Assembly: GCA_022829145.1 (NCBI GenBank)
Contig: CM040764.1
Coordinates: 14,669,670 to 14,733,669, forward strand
Origin: Albula goreensis
Lineage: Eukaryota > Chordata > Actinopteri > Albuliformes > Albulidae
Length of the DNA: 64,000 bases
Direction: 5' to 3'
Shown: one piece after another, positions 47,736 through 60,600 of the stretch
How the letters are laid out: every line of letters begins with the position of its first letter
Position numbering within the stretch: the stretch's first letter is position 1
Notes under the pieces: generated by a model
What the model was told of the DNA's origin: nothing
Databases searched by the model: none
The model's input: only the letters and a program-made list of their open reading frames with translations
Program-made: the position numbers and the translations under genes

Positions 47736-48111
47736 TGTTGTTATTGTTGAGATGGCAGTGAGTGTGGACACATGTCCTGTGACTCTTTGTTAAAAGTGTG
47801 GCACTTCACCAACACAGCAAAATCGCACCTGTCATAATAGCTTCTGTCACTGTCGAGTTCTGGTGTAGGTGTTTTCGGTTTATTCTTTATACTGGATCTT
47901 TATCTGTCTTGCCATGTACATAGACTGGTAGGAGTGTGGGCTGCAAATTCTTGGAATGGGCAAGAAAAAGACCAAAAGCTCAGTAGATACTGTTCAGCCT
48001 CAGCATTGGGAGCCTTGGGACTTGGAAGATATGGTGTTTTATATAGCCATGAGCTGTGTCCTCTCATAATAAATACATCTGCTGATTGTGATAATAGACA
48101 AAGATATCTGA

Positions 48112-48113
48112 CC

Positions 48114-48148
<35 letters not shown>

Positions 48149-48150
48149 GG
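48112..48150. repeat. (TG)n(CG)n tract
   Basis: A TG run passes directly into gcgcgcgcgcac, an alternating purine-pyrimidine tract of the kind able to adopt Z-DNA. Confidence 0.85.
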
Positions 48151-48839
48151 TGTTTGTACATGTGTTTGTGAATGTGTGTGTACGTGCGTAAATGTGAGTG
48201 TCAGCATTCTTTAAGGGCACTGAGGTCTTTTCAAAGCAGAGAGCTGCAGATTGCTTTTGAAATGTAAAATGTGTGCTTGAGACTGGGCTGCTGTGTAACT
48301 GCCAAATGGAATTAACAAATGGATCTGCCACTGAGGAGGTGGTGTAACCGTTCTCCAGTAACTGCTTTGACACCCACTATGGCACTTAATATTACGATTT
48401 AGGTTCATTAAATAAATTTCATGTTATTTTTTTTAAGATAACTTACAATCATCCCTACTCGATGCCTAAGCAATTTCATAAGCACTTACGTAAGTTTATG
48501 TGGATAAAAACATTTGCAAATATCTAAGCTGTGGGCAGGGTTTAAAAAAATATTCCCCTGTGTTTTCCAGTTACTTTCAATCGATAATAACACCCACACT
48601 GGCTGTTCAAATTGACAGGCAACAGTTTTATCATTTTTTTTCTGTCAGCATAGCAATATAATCCAAAAAGTGAAAATTCACTGCTGTAGAACCATTCCTG
48701 CTGTGTTTTGGGCCTCTGAGAGTTCATAACGGTCTAAATGATGGTCCTGTGTCTGGAAAGTAGGTAATCTTCAGTGAATTAGAGGAATGGCAGAGAGTGT
48801 AACTCAAGCTTCTCGGGAAACTTGAGGAAAGTGGTGGAG

Positions 48840-48848
48840 TGTGTGTGT

Positions 48849-48888
<40 letters not shown>

Positions 48889-49150
48889 ATGCGGACCTAT
48901 GCATGCCATGTAAGTATGTGTACATGTTTGTGATTGTGCATGTTTTTGTGTATGTATGAATTCATATATGAGTGTTTGACTGCACTTGTGTATTGGTTTA
49001 AATCTATATGATTTGTGTATAGGCACCTGAATGAGAGTGTATGGAGGTGTGCTGAAAAGTGAGGGTGTGTGCATTTTTGCATGTGTGGGCTTGTCAACAT
49101 ATGCATGTGTGTATGTATGTCCATATCTGCATGTGTGTAGGTATGTGAAA

Positions 49151-49189
<39 letters not shown>

Positions 49190-49195
49190 TGGATC
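48840..49195. repeat. TG-rich region with (TG)n and (TG)n(AG)n tracts
   Basis: A (TG)n tract at about 48840-48888 is followed by loosely TG-rich sequence and a second tract (TG)n(AG)n at about 49151-49190. Frames over it are artefacts. Confidence 0.85.
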
Positions 49196-49559
49196 TGCGT
49201 GTATGCATTTTAGTTAGCATGTTTGTGTGTTGGAGTAGAACACCCGCTAATGAACCTGCTCTACAAAGCGCAGCAGCACCCCCTAAAGGGCTTTGTGTCT
49301 CACTGCAGCTCTCACTCAGATCAGTCAGGACAGCACAGGATGTTAAATGAATCTCACAACTAATTCCACTTTGCAGTCTGCTGCTCCCACCTCACCGTAA
49401 CTTCTGCTTGCTCTGGCCAATTCCTGCTTCAAGAAATGAACAGGACAACTGTGCCACATACTGCATGTGTGTAGATACATATATAGCTAGGGTTGCAGGT
49501 CCAAAGCTGATCTTTGAATCGCTTAAGTTTTTTTTTTTTTTTATTTTGGATGTGTGTAC

Positions 49560-49653
49560 ACACTCTCTCTCTCTTATTTTCTCTCTCAACTGTAAACACC
49601 CTCTCTCTATTTCTCACACCCTCTTTCACACATACCCAAACACATACTCTCTC

Positions 49654-49690
<37 letters not shown>
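49560..49690. repeat. (TC)n-rich polypyrimidine tract
   Basis: Repeated ctctctctct blocks with interspersions end in a near-perfect (TC) run at about 49650-49685, preceded by a run of 16 T near 49529. Confidence 0.85.
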
Positions 49691-49692
<2 letters not shown>

Positions 49693-52084
49693 GAAAGTAC
49701 ATCTCCATACATCATGCTGACACTAGAAAATCCATGTTTTATCTCTTATCAGAAAATTGAGATTTTAACCACAAAGAGTTGAAGCACAAGACAGTCCTCT
49801 TTCAGCCTCAAGCTTTTGCATCAAATTGCCCTTCTCTGGGTCTTTATAAGATCAAACAGACAATAACACAAAGTACGATCATGTGAATTTTTAGCATATT
49901 TTTAACTCAAAAGCTGAAATTCATGCTTAAAAGCACAAGCTGAACAGTGGAGCAGTCATACTGATTTTACACACAATCTTACACATACTTTTTTAAACAC
50001 ACATACTTTCAGTCTGACCGCTCTGTTCACTGGCTTTTCTGAGCACAGTATGTTTCCATGACCAGTGTAAGGGAGGGTTGTCAGTTTACCTCAGTGCTGT
50101 TCCACCTATGCAGATCTGCCTTACTTGTGACATTAAACACTGGAGCATCTTACAGGAGAGGACATAAAGTGTCCAGTCAATAACTCTCACAGGCTGGATT
50201 CAAAATATTTTCTCTTTCTATTCTGATAAAAGACAGGCCATATGGCAACCCCAAGATCAATTTATTTACTTTCCAGAAGCCAAAAAAAAAAAAAACTCTT
50301 TTTTTTCCATTGTGATTGAGAAGGTGTTCTCACTGTGACATTGCTTGGCAGTAGTGAGACACTATTAATTTGTATTTACAATGAAAAAAATATTTGGCTT
50401 TTGTGATTGTTTTGTGAACATCAGTTTTATACAACCAGATACTCTTATTTTAATATACTGCACTAATTCTTACTTTTAGAGCAAGGCTTGACACAGCATG
50501 CTGTTTACAGGAGTGCTGTAATCTGGTATGTATGCTTTGAGATTAACTGATGGAGTCATTCATATGTTTGAAGTTCATGTCTAAGATGTCTGACTCACAC
50601 TCGGTTGCCATGTTTGCACTCGTCGCTGTTTTGGTGAATAGTGACTGCTGCCTTTGCAGTGTTGCCTTTATCTCCCTCACCTCCTCCAACTGCACACTGC
50701 TACCTTCAGAAAACTCCATTCAAAAGCTCTTTTGAACTTCACCGATTTGTCACTCCACATTACATCCTTCAGGACTATATTGCTACCAGTGAAAATGAGG
50801 TACACACACTTGCCTTTGATGCTGGTGAAGAAGAAGTCACAGTCTAACTCATGGAAATGTCATTTCTTCTCCTTTCTCCCTGGCATTAGAACTCTTAAGG
50901 ATGCTTTTGTTTATCAATAAAATTAAATTAAAACAGTTTGGGACCAATGATTGGTTTATAGGTATAGGTAAGGTTACTAAAGGTCCCACATTACAGTACT
51001 ATTGTTTATGTAAATACTATTAATCACAACTCATGCTTGTTAATAAATGTAGCTGCATAACAGTTTACCTCATCACTAAACATCATTGAATCTGTATAGA
51101 TGGAGGAGAATATGAAGCTCAATGTTTTATAGCATATGCAAGTAAATGAAACAGTTTGTGCAATGGATGGAAGAAGACAGTCCATCTCGACAATAATCCA
51201 GGCTGCATCTACTGCATTTGAGTAACCCACTCATGTACTGTTGACAAGAGAGGGCATGGGAGAGGGTTCAACAGGGCTGCTGTCACTTTCCAAGGACAGA
51301 GGGAGGGGCAAGGTGAACGGCTCAATAAATTTTCTGAAAAGTAGATTCATATCGTGATATGAAGTCTGTAATCAGTTTCTGAATGACAATGGGTTTGTTT
51401 TGAAGCTGTGTCACATAACACTGAAGCACTGGTGGGCTGCCACAGCTGCCTTTGTACAGGAAACACAGACTCCAGTTGTTAGGTGTTTCCTTCCTTTTGT
51501 CCATCCCCTATACATGTATCAAGAGGTTATAAATGTGTGTGTCGTGCCAGTATATGTGAATTGAGAACAGTCTTTATAAGCATTAGAGCACTGTGGATCA
51601 AGTCCCTCATCATTCATATAAATGGCATATTTTCCATAGAGGGCGCCGTTTCCCCCATGTCAGCATGCACTTGTGATGGTGGCCTCGTTGCCATGCATTA
51701 TTGTGATAGATTCTGTGCAAAGGACGAGTGACAAGGTTAATGTGTGTACATAATATTGATGGAGTTCTGCACAGCTCTCTGTGCTGGGCGTTTGTTTTTC
51801 CGTCTATGAGGGCATCACTCATAATCAGAGCGGCTGGGCCTGTGAGACCAGCCATGTGGAAACTCCCGTCACACGACAGGAACACAAGTCCTGTCTTATC
51901 CACCGCCTCCCTGGTAGATGTCACAGCATGGAAAATTCACCTCTCCTCTGCTTTATTGAGTGTGTATGAGTGTGTGTGTTCACGGGTGCATCGCTTGGAA
52001 CAGCTTTCCAGGTCCCGTCCTAAAGGGCAATACTTTGATGCCATTCAGGTCCAGGTATTGTCACAGTGCTGCATACTCTCTAGG

Positions 52085-52155
52085 TTTTGGTGAGATAACA
52101 AGCCTAATTGGGCTGAATAGCCCGTTCTTGACATTACACATTCTTACATTCTTTA
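52085..52155 (+). mobile_element. LINE 3' tail, second copy
   Basis: The phrase ttgggctgaatagcccgttc followed by ttgacattacacattcttac and attcttt matches the tail of the relic at 34430-34475 (gggccgaatggcctgttctc, atgttctta). The short coding end before it ends in a stop at about 52093. It is in the same orientation as the first copy. Confidence 0.6.
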
Positions 52156-54295
52156 GTGCATGTTTCTTTGCCAGGCTTTAGTCATAATGTAAGCCACCTG
52201 CAGGAGATAATAGCTGGGTGATAATCACGATGTCATTCTCCCCATCTCTGTGCCTGCTTGGGACCATGGTCTTTGAGAAAGAGGAAGGCCTGCATTCACA
52301 GATCAGAGAAAGGCACTCACTTGCAGATAATACTGGAATGTTTTAATAATAGTGTGTAAACAGAACCATCCCACACAAAAATGTTGAAGCTAACCCCCCG
52401 CGCAGCATGTGGGAAGGTGCTGAGAAAGGCAGGAGCTGAAGAGCTGCTGTGTGGGACATTTGTTTAAACACCATTTAAATACTCCGGTGTCATCCACAAG
52501 TGTGAGCGAGTCTCTTCATTACATTTTTTTGGTTATCCTCTCACTGGCTTTAAGATGTGCTTTGATTCTTTTCAGTATTCTGGTAATATTCTCTCGTTTG
52601 AATATAATAACAACCTCTGAATTATAGTGTGCTGTTAACTATTCTTAATGACACTTCAGCTCAAATTACTTCACAAATAGCCATGTATTTAATTAAAAAT
52701 AAATGTCCCACATTCACATCATGAACCTATAAGCATATTTTTCCTTATATGTAGTATGTAGTAAACTAGCAAACTGTGATCCTTCAAGATTGGAGTCTCT
52801 GACAACCCTGGTTTAAAATCTTGCTGGTTCAAAGTCTAAATGTACTGATTTTATGCTACTGCATAGATGCACCAGCAGAGCATCATGATTAGCAGCATTG
52901 GCAAAGTTTAAAGAAACAGGAAATTCTCCTAATTACGTTTGGCGCACATGGGACATTAAACTTTATCAGTACACATTAAAAGGATAATGCAGCTTTGCAT
53001 GTTAATGGGAGTATAAAATGGAGTATTAACTTTTGCAATCATGTGTATACCACACTTGGTCCTATTCCAGAATAATAAGGGGTATAGGCTAATAAAGTCA
53101 CCAACATGCATGCACAAAAAGTGATTATGATAAAGAAAAGTGATTGGAGGTCACCGGAGGTTGGCCTACCTTTTTTATTCCATTGTAACAAATCATTGAT
53201 GAAGTGGTTTATTAATTTATTTTCCATTATTAGTTTTGTACATGCGCTTACAACGAACACTGCAAATGAGCCCATAGTGAAATCTACAGCCATTGCCTTC
53301 GTGTCTCTTCCATGTGCCATCCTACCTGGTATCACACCTTATCTATACCATGCATCCCAAGTCTAGTGACTCATACAACTACCTCTCACATTGCCGCACA
53401 CATAAATGCAAGCATTACTTTTTTCTTCTTCTTTTATAATTTGGTAGAGACCAAAATCACAAAAATCATGTTCCTAAGCCATTTTACTTAAAAAATATCT
53501 TTAAATGTATATAACTGTTTGCAGAATTCAGGCCATGGTTAATTTTTGCTGAGGGTAGAATGGTAAAAACCGCAAGATCCAATTACTTTCAGGATTCATT
53601 TAAGAAAAGGGAAATCTAGAAACCTATTTAGTTCTATTGATCCAAGTATTAATCCCTCCCGATACAAATCAGGGCATATCTCCTGCAATCTCCTGTGCAA
53701 TGAATTTTTTAACTTTTTAAGTGAATAGGATAGTTAATGTAAGAAACTCAATTCCCTGTAGAGTTCCTGAAATTTTAATTCTGTCAAAATGTTGTAAAAC
53801 TGAGTCATTTATTTTTACAACTGCTAATTAAGCATTGCCCATTATCACTGGCTCCTCTGTGAATGTGGCAGTTGCAGTCTGTGAATTCCTACAGAAAAAT
53901 GAGGCAAACACACTGCCTATTTGATAAATTAGACATTTATTCATGTTACAATATGTGCAACATGCAAAGCACAAGTTAATAAAATCATTTCCATTAGAAT
54001 ATACAGTGCTGGGAATATTTTACACAGAGCTACCCCCTCCTCCACCCTCCCCCAGGGAAACAAACTATATCTTTATTATACATGAAGCTGCTTGTAAAAC
54101 TTTACCCTATTTACATGAGACAGTGTGGGGTGATTCACTGGGTTAAAGGTCCCTACAGCGTTTGACCTTTAAACCCTACGCATCCTGTGGCGTTGGCTTG
54201 GCCGTCTGCACATGCTCAGTGCGTGTCATGCTACCTGTACCACCTGTGCATCAGTCTGTGAGCGCTTCACCTCATTATGTGTCTGCACCCTGAAA

Positions 54296-54450
54296 CACAC
54301 ACTCTCTCTCTCACACACGCACGCACGCACACACACACACACACACACACGCACGCGCATTTGTGTACACACACACTCACTCTTTTTGATAACCATGCAC
54401 TCCGGCATGTGCGTACACACACACTCTTGCACACGCACAATATCTCACAC
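54296..54450. repeat. CA-rich stretch with CACG units
   Basis: Short (CA)n and (CACG)n runs with ctctctctc; frames on both strands are artefacts. Confidence 0.85.
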
Positions 54451-55292
54451 ACTCACTATGTTCAGTAAAATAGTGACAGTGTTATTGCTACATATGCTAT
54501 AGTTTTACAGTTAAAATACTGACGTGTCTTCTAACCACTTAAAAGCTTGTATTTATAGCCCTTCTGAATGAGACCTAGCACTAAACTGCTGAGAGGAGAT
54601 CAAACGGAGGAGGAGAAGGAGGAGAGGGAGAGTCCTACAGCCTCAACCTATGACAATAAATTAACACGCAAAAATTACAAAATAAATCTGAGCAGATAGA
54701 CAGAGCTAAAGCTGATTGCAGGAGTTTTTCTTGCTGATCTCCAGATCTAACTACCTTGAGGATTCAGCTTTCACTGCTACCATTTCAGCTTTTATAAATC
54801 AGAAAGGTCGGGAATCAGAAGGGGAGGTAATGTAAGCCGGTCACCCTGACAGCGGAAAAGTGATCCAGATTATTCATGAATTAATGTGTCGCTTCGGTTT
54901 TCATCCAGGCTTTTCAAATGATCAAAACTCCCAAAAAAATGAAAGAAAACCATCAGCCTCTCCCACTGTTCTGTCATGTACCATGCAGAAAATGTATTAT
55001 AATGGGTGTATTTGTACATGCAATTGTGGGTTTTATGAGTGAGTGTGGGGGGTTTTAATATAGATGAATGAGTGTATGTGTGGGTGTGCGAATGTATGAG
55101 TGTGACTGTTTGTGTGTATTAGTTAGTGTGTGTGTATGTGGATTATGGGGGTGCGTCTATACATGGATACACCCACTCCACAGCAGGGCTGGACACTCCA
55201 AAGTGTGTAAGGTGTGACAGTTTAAACTGTGACATCATTAAAAACGTGTGACATCATTTACGAGAGCCTGTATCCCAGAGCCTCACTGCCCC

Positions 55293-55471
55293 TTACAAGC
55301 CAGCAGCAGCCTGAAGCTCCGCTCTGGAGTACTTCTGATCTCCGTTCCTGTCAAATGGTTGCAGAGCACGGCTATCTGGAGTCCCCTCCCCCAGCTGCCT
55401 CCTCAGCTCCTCATAGGACAGTCCTTCAGTAGGAGAGGCCTCTTTAAGGCCGCTGAAGAACGTTTCTAAAT
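55293..55471 (-). CDS. efcab14: efcab14 exon 10: EF-hand domain and stop
   Basis: This 179-bp coding part runs from acceptor TTTGTCAG|ATTTAG to TAA at 55293-55295. It encodes (D)LETFFSGLKEASPTEG, LSYEELRRQLG, then LQPFDRNGDQKYSRAELQAA and AGL. The last loop has D, N, D, (K), S and E at positions 1, 3, 5, 7, 9 and 12; Tyr at position 8 is also seen in human. The first helix-loop-helix has lost its acidic ligands. Confidence 0.94.
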
Positions 55472-57587
55472 CTGACAAAAGAGAAGAGAAATTTCAGCGA
55501 GTTTGATTAAGACTACACAATACTTCAGTTCAGTGATTATACAGCAGATGAGGGCCATAATCTGCATACTGTGAAAATATTTTAAAATTTCCCAAACCTA
55601 TTTAGTCCCTGTTTTCCCCAAGGACTATGTAGTCCTTTTGGATCTTTCACATTCCTACTGTAATTTAGGTCAACCTGTCGATGGGTCAGTTCCAGAGGTA
55701 AACTATAAACTGTACTGAGGCCGATAAAGGTGTGACCGTGGATGAATGAGGATGGTAGAGGTGTACCTGTAAGTGAATGAATCCCAGGGAAAGACAGGCG
55801 GACAGAGCTGGCGAAACCCAGGTCTTTTTTGGTAATGCTGCTCTGAGACAGAAATGCAGGGCGTCTGGTTGGCTTTGAGGCTATGGACCTTTCTGGAATG
55901 AAAAGAGAAAATGCTCCAGTAGAGAAAACACAACAATTTATTTCCACCTTATTGCCTCTCCACTTTGCAGCATGGTCTCACTCTGTTCAACTCCTACAAA
56001 CGTGCTTTGTAAATAGATTGATTGTCAGTTACTTATGTCTGATAGATTTTAAAACAGTGAAATCCATCAGCATCTCCCACAATTCATATGTCATCACTGG
56101 CAAAGCATTGTGGGTATGAGGGTGGGATCTTACCTCGGTCAGGGGCAGAGCCCACAGACTCTGTGGTTTGGGCTGCTCCCCTGGGGGCGGGGTCCTGAGC
56201 AGAGGGCATGTCCTGCAGTCTGTCCAGTGGCCGCACCTCCTTTAAATGTTGGACAGGAGTTACTGTGCTGCTGTGGGCAAGGGGGCGTGGCTCCGGCAGG
56301 GCGGGGCTCAGAGCACTCAGCAGCTCCAACCTCTGCCTCAGCATCTCTGCCCTGGGGTCCTACAGCAACCAAAACAGCCCCACAGCAGCACAAAAACCAC
56401 CCGAAACAATGCAAAACAGCACAAAACAACCCAAAAACAGCACAATGGCAAAAATCAAGCACAAAAATAACTCTCAAACAGAATAAAACAACCCCAAAAC
56501 AGCACAGAAACAGCACAAAACCAGCCATCCCACCATCCAACAAAGTAACACAAAGCAACACAAAGGCAGAAGAGGCAGAGAGAGACACTGTGAATATTAA
56601 CTTATGGCTATTAACTGCTCAGCAGTACTAAAGGAAAAATTCACCTCCCTTGATTAAATTTGATGTTACTTATGTTTACTGTGGTAGTAATTCAAATATT
56701 AATACACATGGTTACATCACCAGATTCTGTTTCACACTGGAAAAACAGTTTATCGCCCTGGCATTGTCAAGCTTGATGCCAATTTGGCAAGATTTTTACC
56801 AGCGTCTCAGACATCTGATGTTATGTCATTTCTGTTCAGCCAATTTAACCAACTTTCAGCGCATGTAAAATTTATTTTAAATACTTAGTAATTAAACAAA
56901 TACGTAATGTCCTTACATATGAAACCCTATCAGACCACATATTAATGCCGCAACTATGACTAAGTGGTCCGATGATTGCGTGTGCGGGTTGCCAAGGCAA
57001 CATGTTGCTATCTCGCACTGGTGGGCGCTCAGTTTGCAACAACCAGCAATAACAGAATCACGGACCAGAGTTTGATAGATTTGTTGCAGTAAATAAAAGA
57101 AGTGCTGATACATCCAAGCCCACAATACAAACTGCCTGAACCATCACCAGCCACAAAAACAAAAATCAGGCCGTACAGTGAAAGCTACCTGGCTTATGGC
57201 TTTTCATGGATCAGTGAAGCTAGCTGTCCCACTCTGGAATGCCTGGGCTGCAAAGGAAAGCTATAGAATGCAGCAGTGGTGCCAAGTAAGGTCATGTGAC
57301 AGTCTGACACAAGGCAGCACTCTTTATCCAACAAAGACTCTGAATACTTTGAGTGATTAAAAACACCAAATGTGAGGTAGTCTCAACTTGTAGTAAATGT
57401 ACCGCCTTCTCAAACCCCTTTGTGAGGTGGTAGGCAAGAAGTGGCCCACACTTTATTCCCTCTATCAGCTGTATCACCTATAACTAAAACGGACAGCGGA
57501 ATGAAAGCTTGAATTTGCCTAGTTGGAGCATCTCTCCACACCGTCTCTAGAAACATGGAGCTTTGCAAGATTTGGGAGAAACACACC

Positions 57588-57649
<62 letters not shown>

Positions 57650-60600
57650 CGCGTCCGTGTTGACTGTATTAATGACAACCCTTTAAGCTCGAGACCCGTT
57701 AGCCCAGTTGTGAAAGTAGTGGATATGTTCAATAAAAGTTAAATTATGTCCTTTGTATCATTCTATTACGGTAATTGTTTTTAAAGAGGACTGGCTAAAT
57801 TGATGGTCTTAGTCTAAAATTAAAGCAGTGCTGTGCAATCATCTACTAACACATCTAATAACCTACACACAATATCACAGAACTATTGGATAACTGACAT
57901 CATAATGAGACCTCTAGTTATTAACCATGCGAGTAAAAACCCCTACCACCCTCACTAATTCACAGGCATACTTGTGTCAACCTCACCTGTGCATGTATAG
58001 GCTAGATGGATTTAGAAATCTTAAAGATAATGACATGAATTAGTTTCTCTGCTGCACTGAAAGGGGGCTCTTCTGGCATCTGTCATTGGATGTGGTTTGT
58101 CTAAACCTCAGGAGCACTCTCAATAAGGCTGTTACATGTCCTTTGAGCAACTGTGTTCCTGTCTACAGATTGCAGAAATATCACATTTTTCTGGGTGAAT
58201 TTTTCCTTCATGCATATTCATATCTGTCAACCCTTTTGGACAGCTATCCATATTTAAGAGCTTCAAAAATACTGAAGATTGTCATAAACCATATGACATA
58301 ATTTTGATGACTCCCAATGGCTATATTGGTAGTGACAGGGCTACAGGCTGATTTCAGTGCATTGGCCACATTCTACACTGTGAACTGCACTTGTACCAAG
58401 TTAGCACAAAGCTAGCTGGGTTGGTAACAGTTCAGTTACTCAGGCATTTCGAAGAGAAAAAAAAGCATGTTTTTTTGACAGGTAATCTTTGTGGGTTGAC
58501 AGGTATGTGTGTGTTCCTATTGCAGCCACAGAGGAGCGTCTCTTGGAGGAGTACCGTTGTGCTGGTGTTCCGCGGCTGCCCTGGCTCCGCCCCCAGGAGC
58601 AGGAGTCCAGTCTCCAGGGATGACACCCTTAGCGACAGGTCAGAGAGGGAGGAGCTGAACCCACCCAAACGCTCCTCTACCTGAGATCGCAGCTGCACCT
58701 GCGTGGAGTTCACCTCCCCCATTGAGTCCTGCAGGTACAGCACCTCCTGAAATACACACACACAGTTGACACAGGAAAGAGGCGAGAAGTGGGATGAAAG
58801 AAACAAGGGCAGAGAGAAGTGGTAATGAACATCACTCAATAAGTTCTTTATAGCTGCACAGTTTCAGCAGCTGTTCGAAACCTGCTTTAGGGCTGAGCAG
58901 TTGGACTGTACCTGCTTTAGAGACACGCAGGATGAGCAGTTGGACTGTGATTTGGAGCTGCTTTTTGACTCTTTCTCATCTTTGTCCTGCTCCCCCAAAA
59001 CAAAAACAAGATTTCAGATTTCACAGTCTAGTTCCTTACTGACAAAACAATCCATCCTTTCTAACAAATGTTCAGAACATATTGATCTTTAACATCAGTA
59101 GACTCATCCGTAAGAACAAATGTACTGTCAGGTTTTGATCGGCTCTTTAAATGTGTACTTGTGCGTATTGACTGTGCCTGGTGAATACTCATTTCTGAGT
59201 TGACTAATGATCACTTGGTATTGCACCACCATTTGTCAGATGCTTGTTTGCGGATGTTGGCAGCTTTGGATTGTCCACTTTTTCTAAGGAGTATTCGTGT
59301 TGAAACATGCCACTGTCGGTTCTTAAAATACCATCATGCTTGCCCTTTTTTTCCCATTTAGTTTCTGACAGAGGACACCCCCAGACCTTTTCTAACTCCA
59401 GCATTCACTTTGGATGTTTTTGAGATGTGAAATGTCACTCTATTGCTGTATTTGGAATGCGGGCTGATCATAAATAGCATGTTAGAGAAACCATATCCAT
59501 CTGTACACAGTGATATAAGTGTATGTGTTGTTCATGCAAACATATTTTACTTTGTAGGCACATTACCCTTTGGTATACTGTAGGCTTGTGCAAGCAAGTT
59601 TTCTCTAATTAGCTGTACAGTTGACCGCATGCCTTAACTCCCTCTCCAAGTACATTTAGCTCTGCAACTTGTAGATTGAACAGTTAAAACTCCAGTCAAA
59701 TGCATGAGCTGTTACCCCTGCTCAGTGGAAGACCTGAACCCACAGCAGTGAGATACACTGAATCATTTACCAGACTCTTCTTCAGACTGTCCACAGTCCG
59801 CTTTTGGTCCTCAACATCGGACTGGACAGTCTTCACATCATGCTGGACACTGGTCAGAGTACTCCCAATTGTTGCCACACTCTGTAACAATGATCACAGC
59901 TATGTTGTAAAATAAATACACCTAAAAACAGCTTAACATACACACCCAACAGCAGTACACTTCTGAGCACACACTGTGAAACAAGAAACTGTGACTACGA
60001 CGACAACATGTTAACACACATCAAAGAGATATTAATCTCCACTAGGCTTTCCTGGTAAAAAAAAAAAAAAAAAAAACAAATGATGACAACAAACTCCCAC
60101 ATATATACTTCAACACACTAAAATACACATACACTACAAACAAATTTAATACACAAATTGACACATTTGTATACATTCACGCTACTGTTCCAACATACAC
60201 ACATTAACAAGCACATGCAGATCAGCAGACCCACCTTCTGCAGCTCCTCCACTGTGGCAGGGAGATTGATCAGGTCAGAGGCAGATTTAATGTTGGCTTT
60301 GAGATGGCTGACTGCAGAGTCCAGAAGGCTAATCTAAATGAGGGGAGTAACAGTGTAACACCCATTACTGAAAACTTCCCTCTGGAACACAACATACACA
60401 CACACACAGCAAGCAGCAATTCAGCACTGACTCTTCACTGACAATAAATGAGGATTATGGGTCATAAAACAAACACGACAGAACTGCTTAACATCTAAAA
60501 GATAACAACTAGCACTCAAAGACACTCCTTAAAGAAAATGGCTCCTTTCATAGCCATGTCACACTGAGAGACACCCCAGCTGTTAAAACCCCACATTATC

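Larger units (their letters stand above)
56360..58554 (-). other. efcab14 intron 7
   Basis: This 2.2-kb intron holds an A/C-rich low-complexity stretch at 56375-56560 (repeats of aacagcacaaaa on the plus strand, beside the exon 8 acceptor) and a (TG)n(CG)n tract at 57591-57655. No other exon is seen. Confidence 0.7.

Noticed and set aside
53039..53366. Overlapping frames on both strands with hydrophobic stretches
   Set aside because: Considered as a receptor or transposon fragment, but no diagnostic motif could be matched.
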